From Bacteroidales bacterium (lineage in GTDB: Bacteria; Bacteroidota; Bacteroidia; Bacteroidales; UBA932): a DNA stretch of 64,000 nt. Shown here piece after piece: positions 1 through 8,559 of this stretch. Numbering within the stretch: position 1 is the stretch's first letter; the number at the start of each line of letters is the position of its first letter. Both the position numbers and the translations under genes were made by a program. The stretch spans positions 1 through 64,000 of the forward strand of contig JAGCCX010000045.1 in assembly GCA_017651465.1 (NCBI GenBank), given 5' to 3'. A model generated the notes under the pieces. That model was not told where the DNA came from. It searched no databases and was given only the letters and a program-made list of their open reading frames with translations.

Positions 1-2
1 AC

Positions 3-191
3 ACCAACTACCAGGCCGCATACATCGCCCACATCATACACCAGACCATTCCTTCGGTGTCTCAGAACGCCATTGGCAAGCTCTTCGGGATAAAGAGCAT
101 AAGTACCTACCTCGGCAAACTGGACACTAAGGAAAGCATCAAGAAGCCTCTGGAAGATATATTCATTGAATCAAAACTTAAAATTAGTTAA
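3..191 (+). CDS. C-terminal 62 codons of an unknown protein, cut by the window edge
   Basis: An open frame enters from the left edge and ends at TAA 189-191. The visible residues begin TNYQAAYIAHIIHQTIP and end ESKLKIS. A stretch around SQNAIGKLFGIKSISTYLGKL could be a helical, helix-turn-helix-like end, but I do not recognise a family. It lies 85 bases before thrS, which has its own promoter, so it belongs to a separate upstream unit. Without the rest of the gene no function can be given. Confidence 0.5.
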   Translation, partial: TNYQAAYIAHIIHQTIPSVSQNAIGKLFGIKSISTYLGKLDTKESIKKPLEDIFIESKLKIS

Positions 192-220
192 AATGGTCAT
201 GAGGCCATGGTAAGTGTGCA

Positions 221-252
221 TTCGTTTTTGTCGATATAATTTTGTAACTTTG
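221..252 (+). promoter_or_regulatory. Bacteroidota-type promoter of thrS
   Basis: TAACTTTG at 245-252 matches the Bacteroidota -7 consensus TAnnTTTG exactly. TTCG at 221-224 lies 20 bases upstream where a -33 TTTG is expected; a second TTTG at 227-230 has a short 14-base spacer. The start codon follows at 277. It is the likely main promoter of thrS-infC-rpmI-rplT-lepB. Confidence 0.6.
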
Positions 253-276
253 CAGACTGCAAACTAAAACTATTTT

Positions 277-2064
277 ATGTTGACAATAGCATTTACCGAT
301 GGAACCATCCGTCCCTGGGAGGACGATGAAGCAAAACACATTTTCTGGCATTCTTCAGCTCATTTGATGGCCGAGGCCCTGGAGTCGCTGTATCCCGGCG
401 TCAAGTTCGGCGTGGGACCTGCAGTGGAGACCGGCTTCTATTACGACGTTGATCTTGGCGACAGGCAGATCAGCGAGGCCGACCTTGCCAAGGTCGAGGC
501 CAAGATGATAGAGCTCGCCCGCGCCAAAGAGACATTCGAGCGCACCGAGGTATCCAAGGCGGACGCCCTCAAGTACTTCACCGAGAAGGGCGACCCCTAC
601 AAGGTTGAGCTGATCAACGACCTGGAAGATGGCACCATCACCTTCTATAAGAACGGCTGCTTCACCGACCTGTGCCGCGGCCCTCACGTCAAGCACGTGG
701 ACGACATCAAGGCCGTGAAGCTCACCGCCATCGCCGGCGCCTACTGGAAGGGGGACCAGACTCGTCAGCAGCTTACCCGTATCTACGGCGTTACCTTCCC
801 CAAGAAGAGTATGCTGGACGAGTACCTGCAGATGCTCGAGGAGGCCAAGAAGAGGGATCACCGCAAGCTTGGCAAGGAGATGGAGCTCTTCACCTTCTCC
901 GGCAAGGTGGGCCTTGGCCTTCCGCTGTGGCTGCCCCGCGGCGCCGTTATGCGCCACACCCTCGAGAGCTTCCTTCGCCGCAAGCAGGCCGAGCTGGGCT
1001 ACCTGCCCGTCGTGACCCCGCACATAGGCAGCAAGGAACTCTACGTGACTTCCGGCCATTATGCCAAGTACGGCAAGGATTCGTTCCAGCCCATTCGCAC
1101 CCCGCAGGAAGGGGAGGAGTATATGCTCAAGCCTATGAACTGCCCTCACCACTGCGAGATATTCCGCAGCAGCCCCCGCTCCTACCGCGACCTGCCCCTG
1201 CGCTTCGCCGAGTTCGGTACTGTGTACCGCTATGAGCAGAGCGGTGAGCTCCACGGACTTACGCGAGTTCGCGGCTTCACCCAGGACGACGCCCACCTGT
1301 TCTGCCGTCCCGACCAGCTGCAGGAGGAGTTCGAAAAGGTTATCGACCTTATCCTCTATGTGTTCAAGACGCTCAAGATGACGGACTATATGGCCCAGAT
1401 TTCGCTGCGCGACCCTAAAAACACCGAGAAGTACATAGGTTCCGACGAGAACTGGAACAAGGCCGAGCAGGCCATCATAGACGCTGCCGCCAAGAAGGGC
1501 CTCAAGACCGTAGTGGAACTCGGCGAGGCCGCTTTCTACGGACCCAAGCTTGACTTCATGGTCAAGGACGCAATCGGCCGCAAGTGGCAGCTCGGCACCA
1601 TCCAGGTAGATTACAACCTGCCTGAGCGTTTCGACCTTGAATTCACCGATGCCGACGGAAGCAAGCAGCGTCCCGTTATGATCCACCGCGCACCCTTCGG
1701 CAGCTTGGAGCGTTTTACCGCCGTGGTGCTCGAACACACCGCCGGACACCTGCCCGTCTGGCTCTCGCCGGATCAGGTAAAAGTGCTGCCAATCAGCGAA
1801 AAATATGCTGATTATGCAGAAAAAGTTTGTAATTTGTTGAAAAATTCCGATATTCGCGCTTCCATAGACTCACGCAACGAGACCTTGGGCAAGAGAATTC
1901 GCGAGATTTCCCTTCTCAGAGTGCCTCTGATAGCGATTGTGGGTGAAAAAGAAGCCTCGGAGGGCACCGTCTCCATACGCAGGGAGGGTGTCGACCAGGG
2001 CTCAATGACTATGGAACAGTTTGTACAATACATTAATTCAGCAGTAGCTGAGGAATTAGCTTAA
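277..2064 (+). CDS. thrS: Threonyl-tRNA synthetase lacking most of the TGS domain
   Basis: Charges tRNA-Thr with threonine in the cytoplasm. The editing domain comes almost at once: HSSAH (H25, H29) and CRGPH (C133, H137) give the expected HxxxH and CxxxH metal site that clears Ser-tRNA-Thr. The class II core follows, with NCPHHCEIF (zinc and substrate Cys), and then the C-terminal anticodon-binding domain. The length, 595 residues, is about 50 short of the usual 640-650. The protein starts [13 protein letters not shown], the normal first beta hairpin of TGS, then jumps directly to WEDDEAKH, which is normally near residue 65. The rest of TGS is missing in frame. The stop overlaps the infC start (TAATG). 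The function is certain; the missing domain is the oddity. Confidence 0.97.
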   Translation: MLTIAFTDGTIRPWEDDEAKHIFWHSSAHLMAEALESLYPGVKFGVGPAVETGFYYDVDLGDRQISEADLAKVEAKMIELARAKETFERTEVSKADALKYFTEKGDPYKVELINDLEDGTITFYKNGCFTDLCRGPHVKHVDDIKAVKLTAIAGAYWKGDQTRQQLTRIYGVTFPKKSMLDEYLQMLEEAKKRDHRKLGKEMELFTFSGKVGLGLPLWLPRGAVMRHTLESFLRRKQAELGYLPVVTPHIGSKELYVTSGHYAKYGKDSFQPIRTPQEGEEYMLKPMNCPHHCEIFRSSPRSYRDLPLRFAEFGTVYRYEQSGELHGLTRVRGFTQDDAHLFCRPDQLQEEFEKVIDLILYVFKTLKMTDYMAQISLRDPKNTEKYIGSDENWNKAEQAIIDAAAKKGLKTVVELGEAAFYGPKLDFMVKDAIGRKWQLGTIQVDYNLPERFDLEFTDADGSKQRPVMIHRAPFGSLERFTAVVLEHTAGHLPVWLSPDQVKVLPISEKYADYAEKVCNLLKNSDIRASIDSRNETLGKRIREISLLRVPLIAIVGEKEASEGTVSIRREGVDQGSMTMEQFVQYINSAVAEELA

Positions 2065-2654
2065 TGGCAGGACCTTACAGACCAAAGCCGACCTACAAGC
2101 CAGGAGGTCGCCGCCCGGATCCCCGTCAACAGAAAAAAGACGAGGACGGACTCAACATTAACGGACAGATAACTGCTCCGCAAGTCAGACTCGTGGGAGA
2201 CAATATTCCCGAGCCCGGCATCTGGCCCCTTGCCAAAGCCCTTCAGCTAGCCGACCAGCTTGAGCTGGACCTGGTGGAGATCAGCGCCAAGGCCGACCCG
2301 CCCGTGTGCAAGATACTCGATTATCAAAAGTATCTCTACCAGCAGCGCAAGAAGGCAAAGGAGATGAAATCCAATGCCGCCAAGGTAGTCATCAAGGAGA
2401 TTCGTTTCGGCCCCAACACCGACGAGCACGACTTTCAGTTCAAGCTCAAGCACGCGGCCGAGTTCCTCCAGGAGGGCTCCAAGGTAAAGGCTTCCATTTT
2501 CTTCCGCGGACGTTCCATTATGTTCGCCGAGCAGGGAGAAAAGCAGCTCCTCCGTTTTGCGGTAGAGCTGGAGCCTTTTGGCCGGGCTGAAAATATGCCA
2601 ACTCTTGAGGGCAAGCGTATGACTATGATGCTTGCTCCTCTAAAGAAAAAATAA
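2064..2654 (+). CDS. infC: Translation initiation factor IF-3
   Basis: Binds the 30S subunit, keeps the subunits apart and proofreads the start codon. The protein has 196 residues. After a basic tail of about 28 residues rich in Pro, Lys and Arg comes the N domain beginning LNINGQITAPQVRLV, then the lysine-rich linker QRKKAKEMK, then the C domain with KEIRFGPNTDEHDFQ and KVKASIFFRGR, the usual IF3 signature. The ATG overlaps the thrS stop by one base, so the genes are probably translationally coupled. The start is a plain ATG rather than the AUU used for autoregulation in enterobacteria. Confidence 0.97.
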   Translation: MAGPYRPKPTYKPGGRRPDPRQQKKDEDGLNINGQITAPQVRLVGDNIPEPGIWPLAKALQLADQLELDLVEISAKADPPVCKILDYQKYLYQQRKKAKEMKSNAAKVVIKEIRFGPNTDEHDFQFKLKHAAEFLQEGSKVKASIFFRGRSIMFAEQGEKQLLRFAVELEPFGRAENMPTLEGKRMTMMLAPLKKK

Positions 2655-2681
2655 CTTATTAACATTTAATCATTTACACAA

Positions 2682-2876
2682 ATGGCAAAGCTTAAGACCA
2701 TATCCGGTGCCAAAAAGCGCTTCACGCTTACCGGATCGGGAAAGATCAAGAGGAAGCACGCTTACCACAGCCACATCCTCACCAAGAAAACCAAGAAGCG
2801 CAAAAGAAATCTTAACCACTTCGCCCTCCTCGAGAAGGCCGACCTGGTAAGGGTAAAAGAAATGTTGGTTCTCTAA
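2682..2876 (+). CDS. rpmI: Large-subunit ribosomal protein bL35
   Basis: A protein of 64 residues, the normal bL35 length. It is very basic, with the family pattern [33 protein letters not shown]. It is part of the 50S subunit. It lies 27 bases after infC and 12 before rplT in the conserved infC-rpmI-rplT order, so it is co-transcribed with them. No internal promoter with a TAnnTTTG box was seen in the gap. Confidence 0.97.
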   Translation: MAKLKTISGAKKRFTLTGSGKIKRKHAYHSHILTKKTKKRKRNLNHFALLEKADLVRVKEMLVL

Positions 2877-2888
2877 AAGTATTGAATT

Positions 2889-3233
2889 ATGCCTAGATCA
2901 GTTAACTCCGTTGCCTCAAGGGCACGCCGCAAGAAGATTCTCAAGAGAACCCGCGGAAATTTCCTGTCCCGCAGAAACGTTTGGACAGTTGCAAAGAACA
3001 CTTACGAAAAAGGTCTCACCTACGCTTACCGTGACCGCAGGAACAAGAAGCGCAATTTCCGCGCACTCTGGATCCAGCGTATCAACGCGGCAGCCCGTCA
3101 GTACGGCATTTCCTACTCCCAGTTTATGGGCAAACTGAATGCTCAGAACATCGGACTGAACCGCAAGGTTCTTGCCGACCTGGCTATGAACAATCCCCAG
3201 GCGTTCGAGGCTATCATCAATTCTGTAAAATAA
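2889..3233 (+). CDS. rplT: Large-subunit ribosomal protein bL20
   Basis: A protein of 114 residues beginning [20 protein letters not shown], a basic N-terminal extension that threads into 23S rRNA and is essential for early 50S assembly. The globular C-terminal half includes [19 protein letters not shown] and [10 protein letters not shown], typical of bL20. In other bacteria bL20 represses its own operon by binding mRNA; no clear leader for this was recognised here. It is followed 8 bases later by lepB. Confidence 0.97.
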   Translation: MPRSVNSVASRARRKKILKRTRGNFLSRRNVWTVAKNTYEKGLTYAYRDRRNKKRNFRALWIQRINAAARQYGISYSQFMGKLNAQNIGLNRKVLADLAMNNPQAFEAIINSVK

Positions 3234-3241
3234 GTTAGGAA

Positions 3242-4399
3242 GTGAGCCCGAGGAAGAGATTCCGCACCAAGAGCAAGTTCTTGAACTGGATACTTGACTG
3301 GGTGGACGCGATACTGTTCGCAGTGGTCGTGGTTACGCTTATCAATGTTTTCTGGTTCCAGTCCTTCAAGATCCCTTCCTCATCGATGGAGAGCAGCCTC
3401 TACACCGGAGACCATCTCTTTGTGAGCAAGCTGACATACGGAGCAAGGCTCCCTATGACCCCCCTGACCATTCCGTTCACGCACAACACCATAGGCCGCC
3501 GCGAGTCGTATTCGACTTCCGTCCAGTGGAAATACAAGCGTCTGCCGGGTATCAGGAAGGTCCGCAGAGGAGACTATGTAGTGTTCGGTTTCCCCAATGG
3601 TGATACCGTCCTGAGCAAAGCTCCGGTAGAAGATTACTACACTATGGTCCGCTATATGGGACGCGAGAACGCGGTCAACGCATTCGGTCCCGTGATTGTC
3701 CGGCCTATGGACAAAAAAGACCACTATGTCAAGCGTTGCGTGGCCCTGCCCGGAGATACCCTCGAAGTCCGTGACGGACTGGTGTGGGTGAACGGCGAGC
3801 AGCAGACTGTATGGCCCGGGGTTCAGTTAAGTTATCAGGTCGTTACTACCGGCAGGGAGCTTAATCCCAAGATAGTTGACCAGATGGGTCTGAATGTCAA
3901 GGAGTTGCAGTTTTCCCCTTCGCTGCCCGGCTATCCTGAGATCCCTCTTACGGCCGAAATGCTGGAGAAGGTCAAAGGGATGAAGAACGTGGTGAGTGTG
4001 GAATGTGCGCTGCAAGCCGACACCCTGAGCTGGATGGAGGTTTTCCCCTTCGACTCCCGCTACAGCTGGACAAGGGACTACTACGGTCCGTTGTGGATTC
4101 CCCGCGAGGGGGCCACGGTCGAGCTGACCGAGTCGAATCTTCCTCTTTATGAGAGGATTATCCGCGACTACGAACACTCCGACGTGCAGGCGGCTCTCAA
4201 TGCAGGCTCCTACACTTTCAAGCAGGATTATTATTTTATGATGGGAGACAACAGGCACAATTCGCTCGATTCGAGATATTGGGGCTTTGTTCCTGAAGAT
4301 CACGTGGTCGGACGTCCGGCAGTGATATGGCTCTCCACCGATGCGGGACGGAAATTCCCTAAAAACATCAGATGGGGCAGATTCTTCAAATTTCTGTAG
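3242..4399 (+). CDS. lepB: Signal peptidase I
   Basis: Membrane serine protease that cuts signal peptides from exported proteins. One N-terminal membrane segment (about residues 18-38) is followed by the nucleophile box PSSSM with the predicted catalytic Ser48. The general base is Lys164 in HYVKRCVALPGD, and the C-terminal box is GDNRHNSLDSRYWGFVP. At 385 residues it is longer than the E. coli type because a segment of about 130 residues lies between the Lys box and the last box, a common feature of Bacteroidota enzymes. The start is GTG, with TAGGAAG just upstream. It is the last gene of the thrS operon. Confidence 0.95.
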   Translation: MSPRKRFRTKSKFLNWILDWVDAILFAVVVVTLINVFWFQSFKIPSSSMESSLYTGDHLFVSKLTYGARLPMTPLTIPFTHNTIGRRESYSTSVQWKYKRLPGIRKVRRGDYVVFGFPNGDTVLSKAPVEDYYTMVRYMGRENAVNAFGPVIVRPMDKKDHYVKRCVALPGDTLEVRDGLVWVNGEQQTVWPGVQLSYQVVTTGRELNPKIVDQMGLNVKELQFSPSLPGYPEIPLTAEMLEKVKGMKNVVSVECALQADTLSWMEVFPFDSRYSWTRDYYGPLWIPREGATVELTESNLPLYERIIRDYEHSDVQAALNAGSYTFKQDYYFMMGDNRHNSLDSRYWGFVPEDHVVGRPAVIWLSTDAGRKFPKNIRWGRFFKFL

Positions 4400-4407
4400 T
4401 TTCCAGC

Positions 4408-4438
4408 TTGGAAATAAGAGAAAATAGAGCGATATTTG
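4408..4438 (+). promoter_or_regulatory. Predicted promoter of rpmB-rpmG-DUF4295
   Basis: TTG at 4408-4410, a 20-base spacer, then GATATTTG at 4431-4438, which matches TAnnTTTG at seven of eight places. It lies just after the lepB stop and 37 bases before rpmB, so the ribosomal protein cluster can be transcribed separately from the thrS operon. Confidence 0.5.
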
Positions 4439-4475
4439 CACCCCTTACCAAGAAAACAATAAAAATCAGATAGTT

Positions 4476-4718
4476 ATGGCAAAAGTTTGTCAAGTTACAG
4501 GACGGAAAAGAATGAAAGGCAACAATGTTGCCCATTCCAGGCTCCGCACCAAGCGTGACTTCTCCCTTAACCTCAAGAACAAGAGGTTCTGGAGCGAGGA
4601 GGAGCAGAGATATGTTACCCTCAAGGTGTCTTGCAAGGGTATGAGGATTATTGAGAAGAACGGTTTGGAAGCAACCATCCGCGACGCTCAGAAGAAAGGA
4701 TTGATTAACCTTGTTTAA
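4476..4718 (+). CDS. rpmB: Large-subunit ribosomal protein bL28
   Basis: A protein of 80 residues beginning [21 protein letters not shown], the standard bL28 start, and ending with the [13 protein letters not shown] helix. It is a component of the 50S subunit. It carries a single early Cys (C5) and lacks the paired CxxC motifs of zinc-binding forms. It is followed 11 bases later by rpmG, and the order rpmB-rpmG-DUF4295-ftsY is common in Bacteroidota. Confidence 0.97.
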   Translation: MAKVCQVTGRKRMKGNNVAHSRLRTKRDFSLNLKNKRFWSEEEQRYVTLKVSCKGMRIIEKNGLEATIRDAQKKGLINLV

Positions 4719-4729
4719 TTTTTAGAGTT

Positions 4730-4918
4730 ATGGCAAAGAAAACAAAAGGAAACAGGGTGCAGGTCATCCTCGAGTGTACCGAGCAGAAGGCTAGCGGCGT
4801 ACCGGGCATCTCCCGCTACATCACTACCAAGAACAAGAAGAACACTCCCGAGCGCCTGGAGCGCAAGAAGTATAATCCTTACCTCAAGAAGGTTACTGTT
4901 CATCGTGAAATCAAATAA
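4730..4918 (+). CDS. rpmG: Large-subunit ribosomal protein bL33
   Basis: A protein of 62 residues with the bL33 core [36 protein letters not shown] and a C-terminal [10 protein letters not shown]. Only one Cys is present, so this is the zinc-independent form. It lies between rpmB and the DUF4295 gene with gaps of 11 and 17 bases, so the three are one transcription unit. Confidence 0.96.
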   Translation: MAKKTKGNRVQVILECTEQKASGVPGISRYITTKNKKNTPERLERKKYNPYLKKVTVHREIK

Positions 4919-4935
4919 TTAGAGGAGAATAAGTT

Positions 4936-5094
4936 ATGGCAAAGAAAGCCGTTGCAACATTCGCAGCAAAGGCCGGTGCAAAGAGCATGGTCAAGTGCAT
5001 CCGTATGGAGAAATCTCCCAAGACCGGCGCTTATGTTTTCACAGAGCAGCTGGTAGAGGCCGAGAAGGCCAAGGATTTCTTCAACAAGAAGTAA
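4936..5094 (+). CDS. DUF4295 family small basic protein
   Basis: A 52-residue ORF beginning MAKKAVATFAAKAGAKSMVK and ending AKDFFNKK. The start at 4936 is preceded by AGAGGAGAAT (4921-4930), a good ribosome binding site. This matches the DUF4295 family, found almost only in Bacteroidota and nearly always just after rpmG. Its basic character and position suggest a ribosome-associated protein, but the role is not established. It ends the rpmB operon; a strong hairpin begins 36 bases after the stop. Confidence 0.85.
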   Translation: MAKKAVATFAAKAGAKSMVKCIRMEKSPKTGAYVFTEQLVEAEKAKDFFNKK

Positions 5095-5130
5095 TCTAAC
5101 TACCCCACACCGGTTTATTCCGGACAGCTT

Positions 5131-5179
5131 ATACCCTCCGGGGCCCAGGTTTCTTACGAAAAGGGGCTTCGGAGGGTAT
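5131..5179 (+). terminator. Long RNA hairpin after the rpmB-rpmG-DUF4295 operon
   Basis: ATACCCTCCGGGGCCC (5131-5146) pairs with GGGCTTCGGAGGGTAT (5164-5179) to give a 16-bp stem with two G-U pairs. An AGG/AG internal loop and a 4-bp TTTC/GAAA stem with a TTAC loop cap it. The G-U pairs exist only in the plus-strand RNA, which sets its direction. No U run follows directly, although the next 35 bases are U-rich. It is probably a terminator or a processed 3' end. Confidence 0.55.
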
Positions 5180-5216
5180 CACTTTAGAGGAATTTCATTT
5201 TTACAGAGTTTATTCG

Positions 5217-5224
5217 TAAATTTG
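5217..5224 (+). promoter_or_regulatory. -7 box of the ftsY-pheT operon
   Basis: TAAATTTG is an exact TAnnTTTG match. Only six bases separate it from the ftsY ATG at 5231, so transcription should start at or within a base or two of the start codon. No convincing ribosome binding site lies in between. Confidence 0.55.
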
Positions 5225-5230
5225 TAAACT

Positions 5231-6109
5231 ATGGCATTCAGTTTCTTTCAGAAAATAGGCAGGGCTATCGCCGGCAAGTCAAGAGTTGACGACGATACCC
5301 TGGACGCGATAGAAGAGGCCCTTATCGAGTCCGATATGGGCGTTGACACCACTCTCAAGGTCATCGACAATCTTGAGGAGCGCGCTTCGAGGGACAAGTA
5401 TATGAGTCAGGACGAACTCCGCGGAATGCTCCGCGAAGAAATCGCAGCCCTCATCCCCCCGTCGGGTCCCATAGTGCCGGACTCTTCGCCCTATATCATT
5501 CTTGTAGTGGGAGTTAACGGAGTAGGGAAGACCACCACCATTGGAAAGCTGGCCTACTACTGGAAGTCTCTCGGCAAGAAGGTGCTCCTGGGGGCCGCCG
5601 ATACTTTCCGCGCCGCCGCCGTGGACCAGCTGGATATATGGGCCGAGCGCGCCGGAGTCGACATAGTCAAGCAGCAGATGGGATCGGACCCGGCAGCCGT
5701 GGCTTACGATACGGCCAAGGCGGCCGTAGCCCGCGGGGCGGACGTGGTGCTCATCGACACCGCCGGGCGCCTGCATAACCGCGTGGACCTTATGAACGAA
5801 CTTACCAAGATACGCAATTCGGTGCGCAAGGTGGTTCCCGAGGGGCCGCAGCAGGTATTGCTCGTGCTGGATGCCAGCACAGGCCAGAACGCGTTTGCCC
5901 AGGCCAAGGAGTTCGCCCGTGCCACCGACATTACCGGAATAGTGGTTACCAAACTCGACGGTACCGCCAAGGGAGGCGTGGTGGTTGGCGTGAGCGACCG
6001 TTTCGGGATACCCGTGCGCTTTATCGGAACAGGAGAAAAAATACAGGACATAAAGCCGTTCGACAAAGACTCTTTTGTGGCGGCGCTTTTTAAACCCGAA
6101 GATATATGA
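5231..6109 (+). CDS. ftsY: Signal recognition particle receptor FtsY
   Basis: SRP-type GTPase at the inner membrane that docks ribosome-nascent chain complexes onto the Sec translocon. The 292 residues form an N domain of four helices (about 1-80) and a G domain with G1 GVNGVGKTT (94-102), [18 protein letters not shown] and the G4 motif [10 protein letters not shown]. The acidic A domain of the E. coli protein is absent, as is usual in this phylum; an amphipathic start [16 protein letters not shown] may mediate membrane binding. It overlaps pheT by four bases (ATGA). Confidence 0.97.
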   Translation: MAFSFFQKIGRAIAGKSRVDDDTLDAIEEALIESDMGVDTTLKVIDNLEERASRDKYMSQDELRGMLREEIAALIPPSGPIVPDSSPYIILVVGVNGVGKTTTIGKLAYYWKSLGKKVLLGAADTFRAAAVDQLDIWAERAGVDIVKQQMGSDPAAVAYDTAKAAVARGADVVLIDTAGRLHNRVDLMNELTKIRNSVRKVVPEGPQQVLLVLDASTGQNAFAQAKEFARATDITGIVVTKLDGTAKGGVVVGVSDRFGIPVRFIGTGEKIQDIKPFDKDSFVAALFKPEDI

Positions 6110-8559
6110 AACTTAGTTACAGTTGGTTGAAGGACTATTTGAAGTGTGAGCTCAGTCCCGCTCAGGTAGCCGATGCTATGACGGATATCGGCATTGAGGT
6201 TGATTCAGTCGAGGAGAGCGAAGAGATTCCCGGAGGACTTGCCGGCGTGGTTGTAGCCGAAGTGCTCGAGTGCATCCCCCATCCGGACAGCGACCACTTG
6301 CACGTTACCAAGCTTGATACCGGCAGCGGCGAGCCCCTGACTGTCGTGTGCGGCGCACCTAACGTTGCCGCAGGCCAGAAAGTCCTTCTCGCACAGATAG
6401 GTACGGTGCTCCCCGGAGATTTCAAGATCAAGAAGTCCAAGATACGCGGCGTGGAGTCGATGGGAATGATCTGCGCCGAAGATGAACTCGGAATAGGCAG
6501 TTCCCACGAGGGGATAATGGTCCTTCCCGACTCTGCGGTAGTGGGCACTCCCGCCAAGGAGTACCTGAACCTCAAGAGCGAGGCTGTGATTGAGTATGAG
6601 ATTACTGCAAACCGCGTGGATGCGGCCTCCCACTGGGGCGTGGCTCGCGACCTGTATGCCTGGTGCGTATTCCACGGCGTGCCTTGCGAGCTCAAGCGGC
6701 CCCTGGCAGACGAGAACGCAGCCCTTTCCTGCACCAAGGCCGGGAATCCCGTTCCCGTTGAGGTGGTGGACCCCTCGGGCGCTCCCCGTTACTGCGGAGC
6801 TACCATACGCGGGCTCAAGGTGGGTCCTTCGCCGGAGTGGCTCCAGAAGAAGCTCCTTGCCATTGGCAGCCATCCCATCAACAACATAGTTGATATATCC
6901 AATTTCGTCCTGTTCGAGCTCGGGCAGCCCCTGCATACCTTCGACGCCGGCAAGATACGCGGCGGAAAGGTTATAGTAAGGCGCGCCGCCGACGGCGAGA
7001 TTATCCGTACCCTCGACGGAATCGAGCGCAAGCTCAAGAGCGAGGATATGGTAATTGCCGACACCGTAGGGCCTATGTGCATAGCCGGCGTATTCGGCGG
7101 CGAGGAGAGCGGCGTGAGCGACTCTACCGTGGACGTGTTCCTCGAGAGCGCGTACTTCGACCCTGCATCCATACGCAAGACGTCCAAGAGGGAAGGCCTG
7201 CAGACCGACGCATCATTCCGCTTCGAGCGTGGATGCGACCCGAATATGCCTCCGTACGCACTCAAGAGGGCTTTGCAGCTCATTCTCGAGTGTGCCGGCG
7301 GCTGTGTGGAGGGTGAACTTATCGACATTTATCCCGAGCCTATCGGGCGCAAGCGCATCGAGCTCGATTACGCCCATATCCGCTCATTTGTGGGCAAAGA
7401 CATCGACGATGCCAGCATAGAGCGCATACTCACCGGCCTGTGCTATGAATTCGAGGAGCGCCACGATGGCGGCTCCACGGTGCTGGCCCCTTCGTATATG
7501 GTGGATGTGTGCCGCGAGTGCGACGTGGTGGAGGAGATACTCCGCATCTACGGGTACAACAATATCGACCTGCCTCATCATATGAAGATGTCGGTGGCGC
7601 CTTCGCCGGTGCCGGATCCCGAAGCGGTGCGCAACAGCATATCCAACTTCCTGGCAGCCAACGGCTTCACCGAGACGATGAACAACTCCCTCACCAAAAA
7701 GGACTACTACACACCCCTTAGCACCTTTCCTGAATCGGCGTGCGTGGGGATAGTAAATCCTTTGAGTCAGGACTTGAACGTTATGCGCCAGACGCTCATC
7801 CTGGGTGGCCTCGAAGTGGTGGCGTACAATGTGAACCGTCAGGTTTATTCAATCAAAACCTTCGAATACGGCAATGTGTACCGCGCGCTCGAGGGCGGTG
7901 ACCGCACCAAGCTCGAGGGGTACGAGGAGCACGGATGCTTCTGCCTGATGCTCTCCGGCACTCCCGAGAAGTCCTGGAAGTCGGCTCCTGCAAAGAGTGA
8001 CTACTTCCAGCTCAAAGGTTATGTGGAGTTGCTTCTCAAGCGCTATGGCGCCGATCTGTATCAGCTGTGGGCTGAGGCTGCTCCTTCCGACATTTTCTCC
8101 GACGGAGTTTCTTACTCCCTTCCCGGAAAGGGGCAGAAGCTTGTGTCGATGGGCATCGTTTCGCCTGCACTGTGCCGCCGCTTCGGCATCAAGCAGCAGG
8201 TGGTGGCCGCCGAAATCTGCTGGCCTGCCCTGTTCGAGATCGTCAAGCGTGATAAAGTTGCCTTCAAAGAGTTGCCCCGTTTCCCCGAGGTGCGCAGGGA
8301 TCTCGCGCTTCTGCTCGACGAGAGCGTCAGTTTCGCCGACCTCAGGGCAGCTGCCTTCAAGCAGGTCAAGAAACTGCTCAAGCAGGTGGGCTTGTTCGAT
8401 GTTTACCGCGGAGACAAGATCCCCGAGGGCAAGAAGCAGTATGCCCTTAGCTTCGTTATCCGCGACGAGGAGAAGACCCTCACTGACCAGGATACCGAAC
8501 GCATAATGCAAAGGCTCCTGGATGTATTCTGCAAAGAATTCGGCGCCGCTCTCCGATGA
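6106..8559 (+). CDS. pheT: Phenylalanyl-tRNA synthetase beta subunit
   Basis: Beta chain of the alpha2-beta2 enzyme that charges tRNA-Phe. The 817 residues give the full domain series: an N-terminal [12 protein letters not shown] start, a tRNA-binding OB fold (about 40-150, with HPDSDHLHVTKLD), the B3/B4 editing region (about 215-390, with SHPINNIVDISNFV), B5 (about 405-475), the inactive synthetase core, and a C-terminal FDX-ACB domain (about 725-817, FPEVRRDLALLLDE). pheS is not in this window; in Bacteroidota the two genes are often apart. It overlaps ftsY upstream and the lipoprotein gene downstream by four bases each. Confidence 0.97.
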   Translation: MKLSYSWLKDYLKCELSPAQVADAMTDIGIEVDSVEESEEIPGGLAGVVVAEVLECIPHPDSDHLHVTKLDTGSGEPLTVVCGAPNVAAGQKVLLAQIGTVLPGDFKIKKSKIRGVESMGMICAEDELGIGSSHEGIMVLPDSAVVGTPAKEYLNLKSEAVIEYEITANRVDAASHWGVARDLYAWCVFHGVPCELKRPLADENAALSCTKAGNPVPVEVVDPSGAPRYCGATIRGLKVGPSPEWLQKKLLAIGSHPINNIVDISNFVLFELGQPLHTFDAGKIRGGKVIVRRAADGEIIRTLDGIERKLKSEDMVIADTVGPMCIAGVFGGEESGVSDSTVDVFLESAYFDPASIRKTSKREGLQTDASFRFERGCDPNMPPYALKRALQLILECAGGCVEGELIDIYPEPIGRKRIELDYAHIRSFVGKDIDDASIERILTGLCYEFEERHDGGSTVLAPSYMVDVCRECDVVEEILRIYGYNNIDLPHHMKMSVAPSPVPDPEAVRNSISNFLAANGFTETMNNSLTKKDYYTPLSTFPESACVGIVNPLSQDLNVMRQTLILGGLEVVAYNVNRQVYSIKTFEYGNVYRALEGGDRTKLEGYEEHGCFCLMLSGTPEKSWKSAPAKSDYFQLKGYVELLLKRYGADLYQLWAEAAPSDIFSDGVSYSLPGKGQKLVSMGIVSPALCRRFGIKQQVVAAEICWPALFEIVKRDKVAFKELPRFPEVRRDLALLLDESVSFADLRAAAFKQVKKLLKQVGLFDVYRGDKIPEGKKQYALSFVIRDEEKTLTDQDTERIMQRLLDVFCKEFGAALR

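Noticed and set aside
355..1749. 464-codon open frame on the minus strand inside thrS
   Set aside because: Composition is the mirror of high-GC codons of thrS, with no recognisable domain; thrS itself carries all expected motifs.
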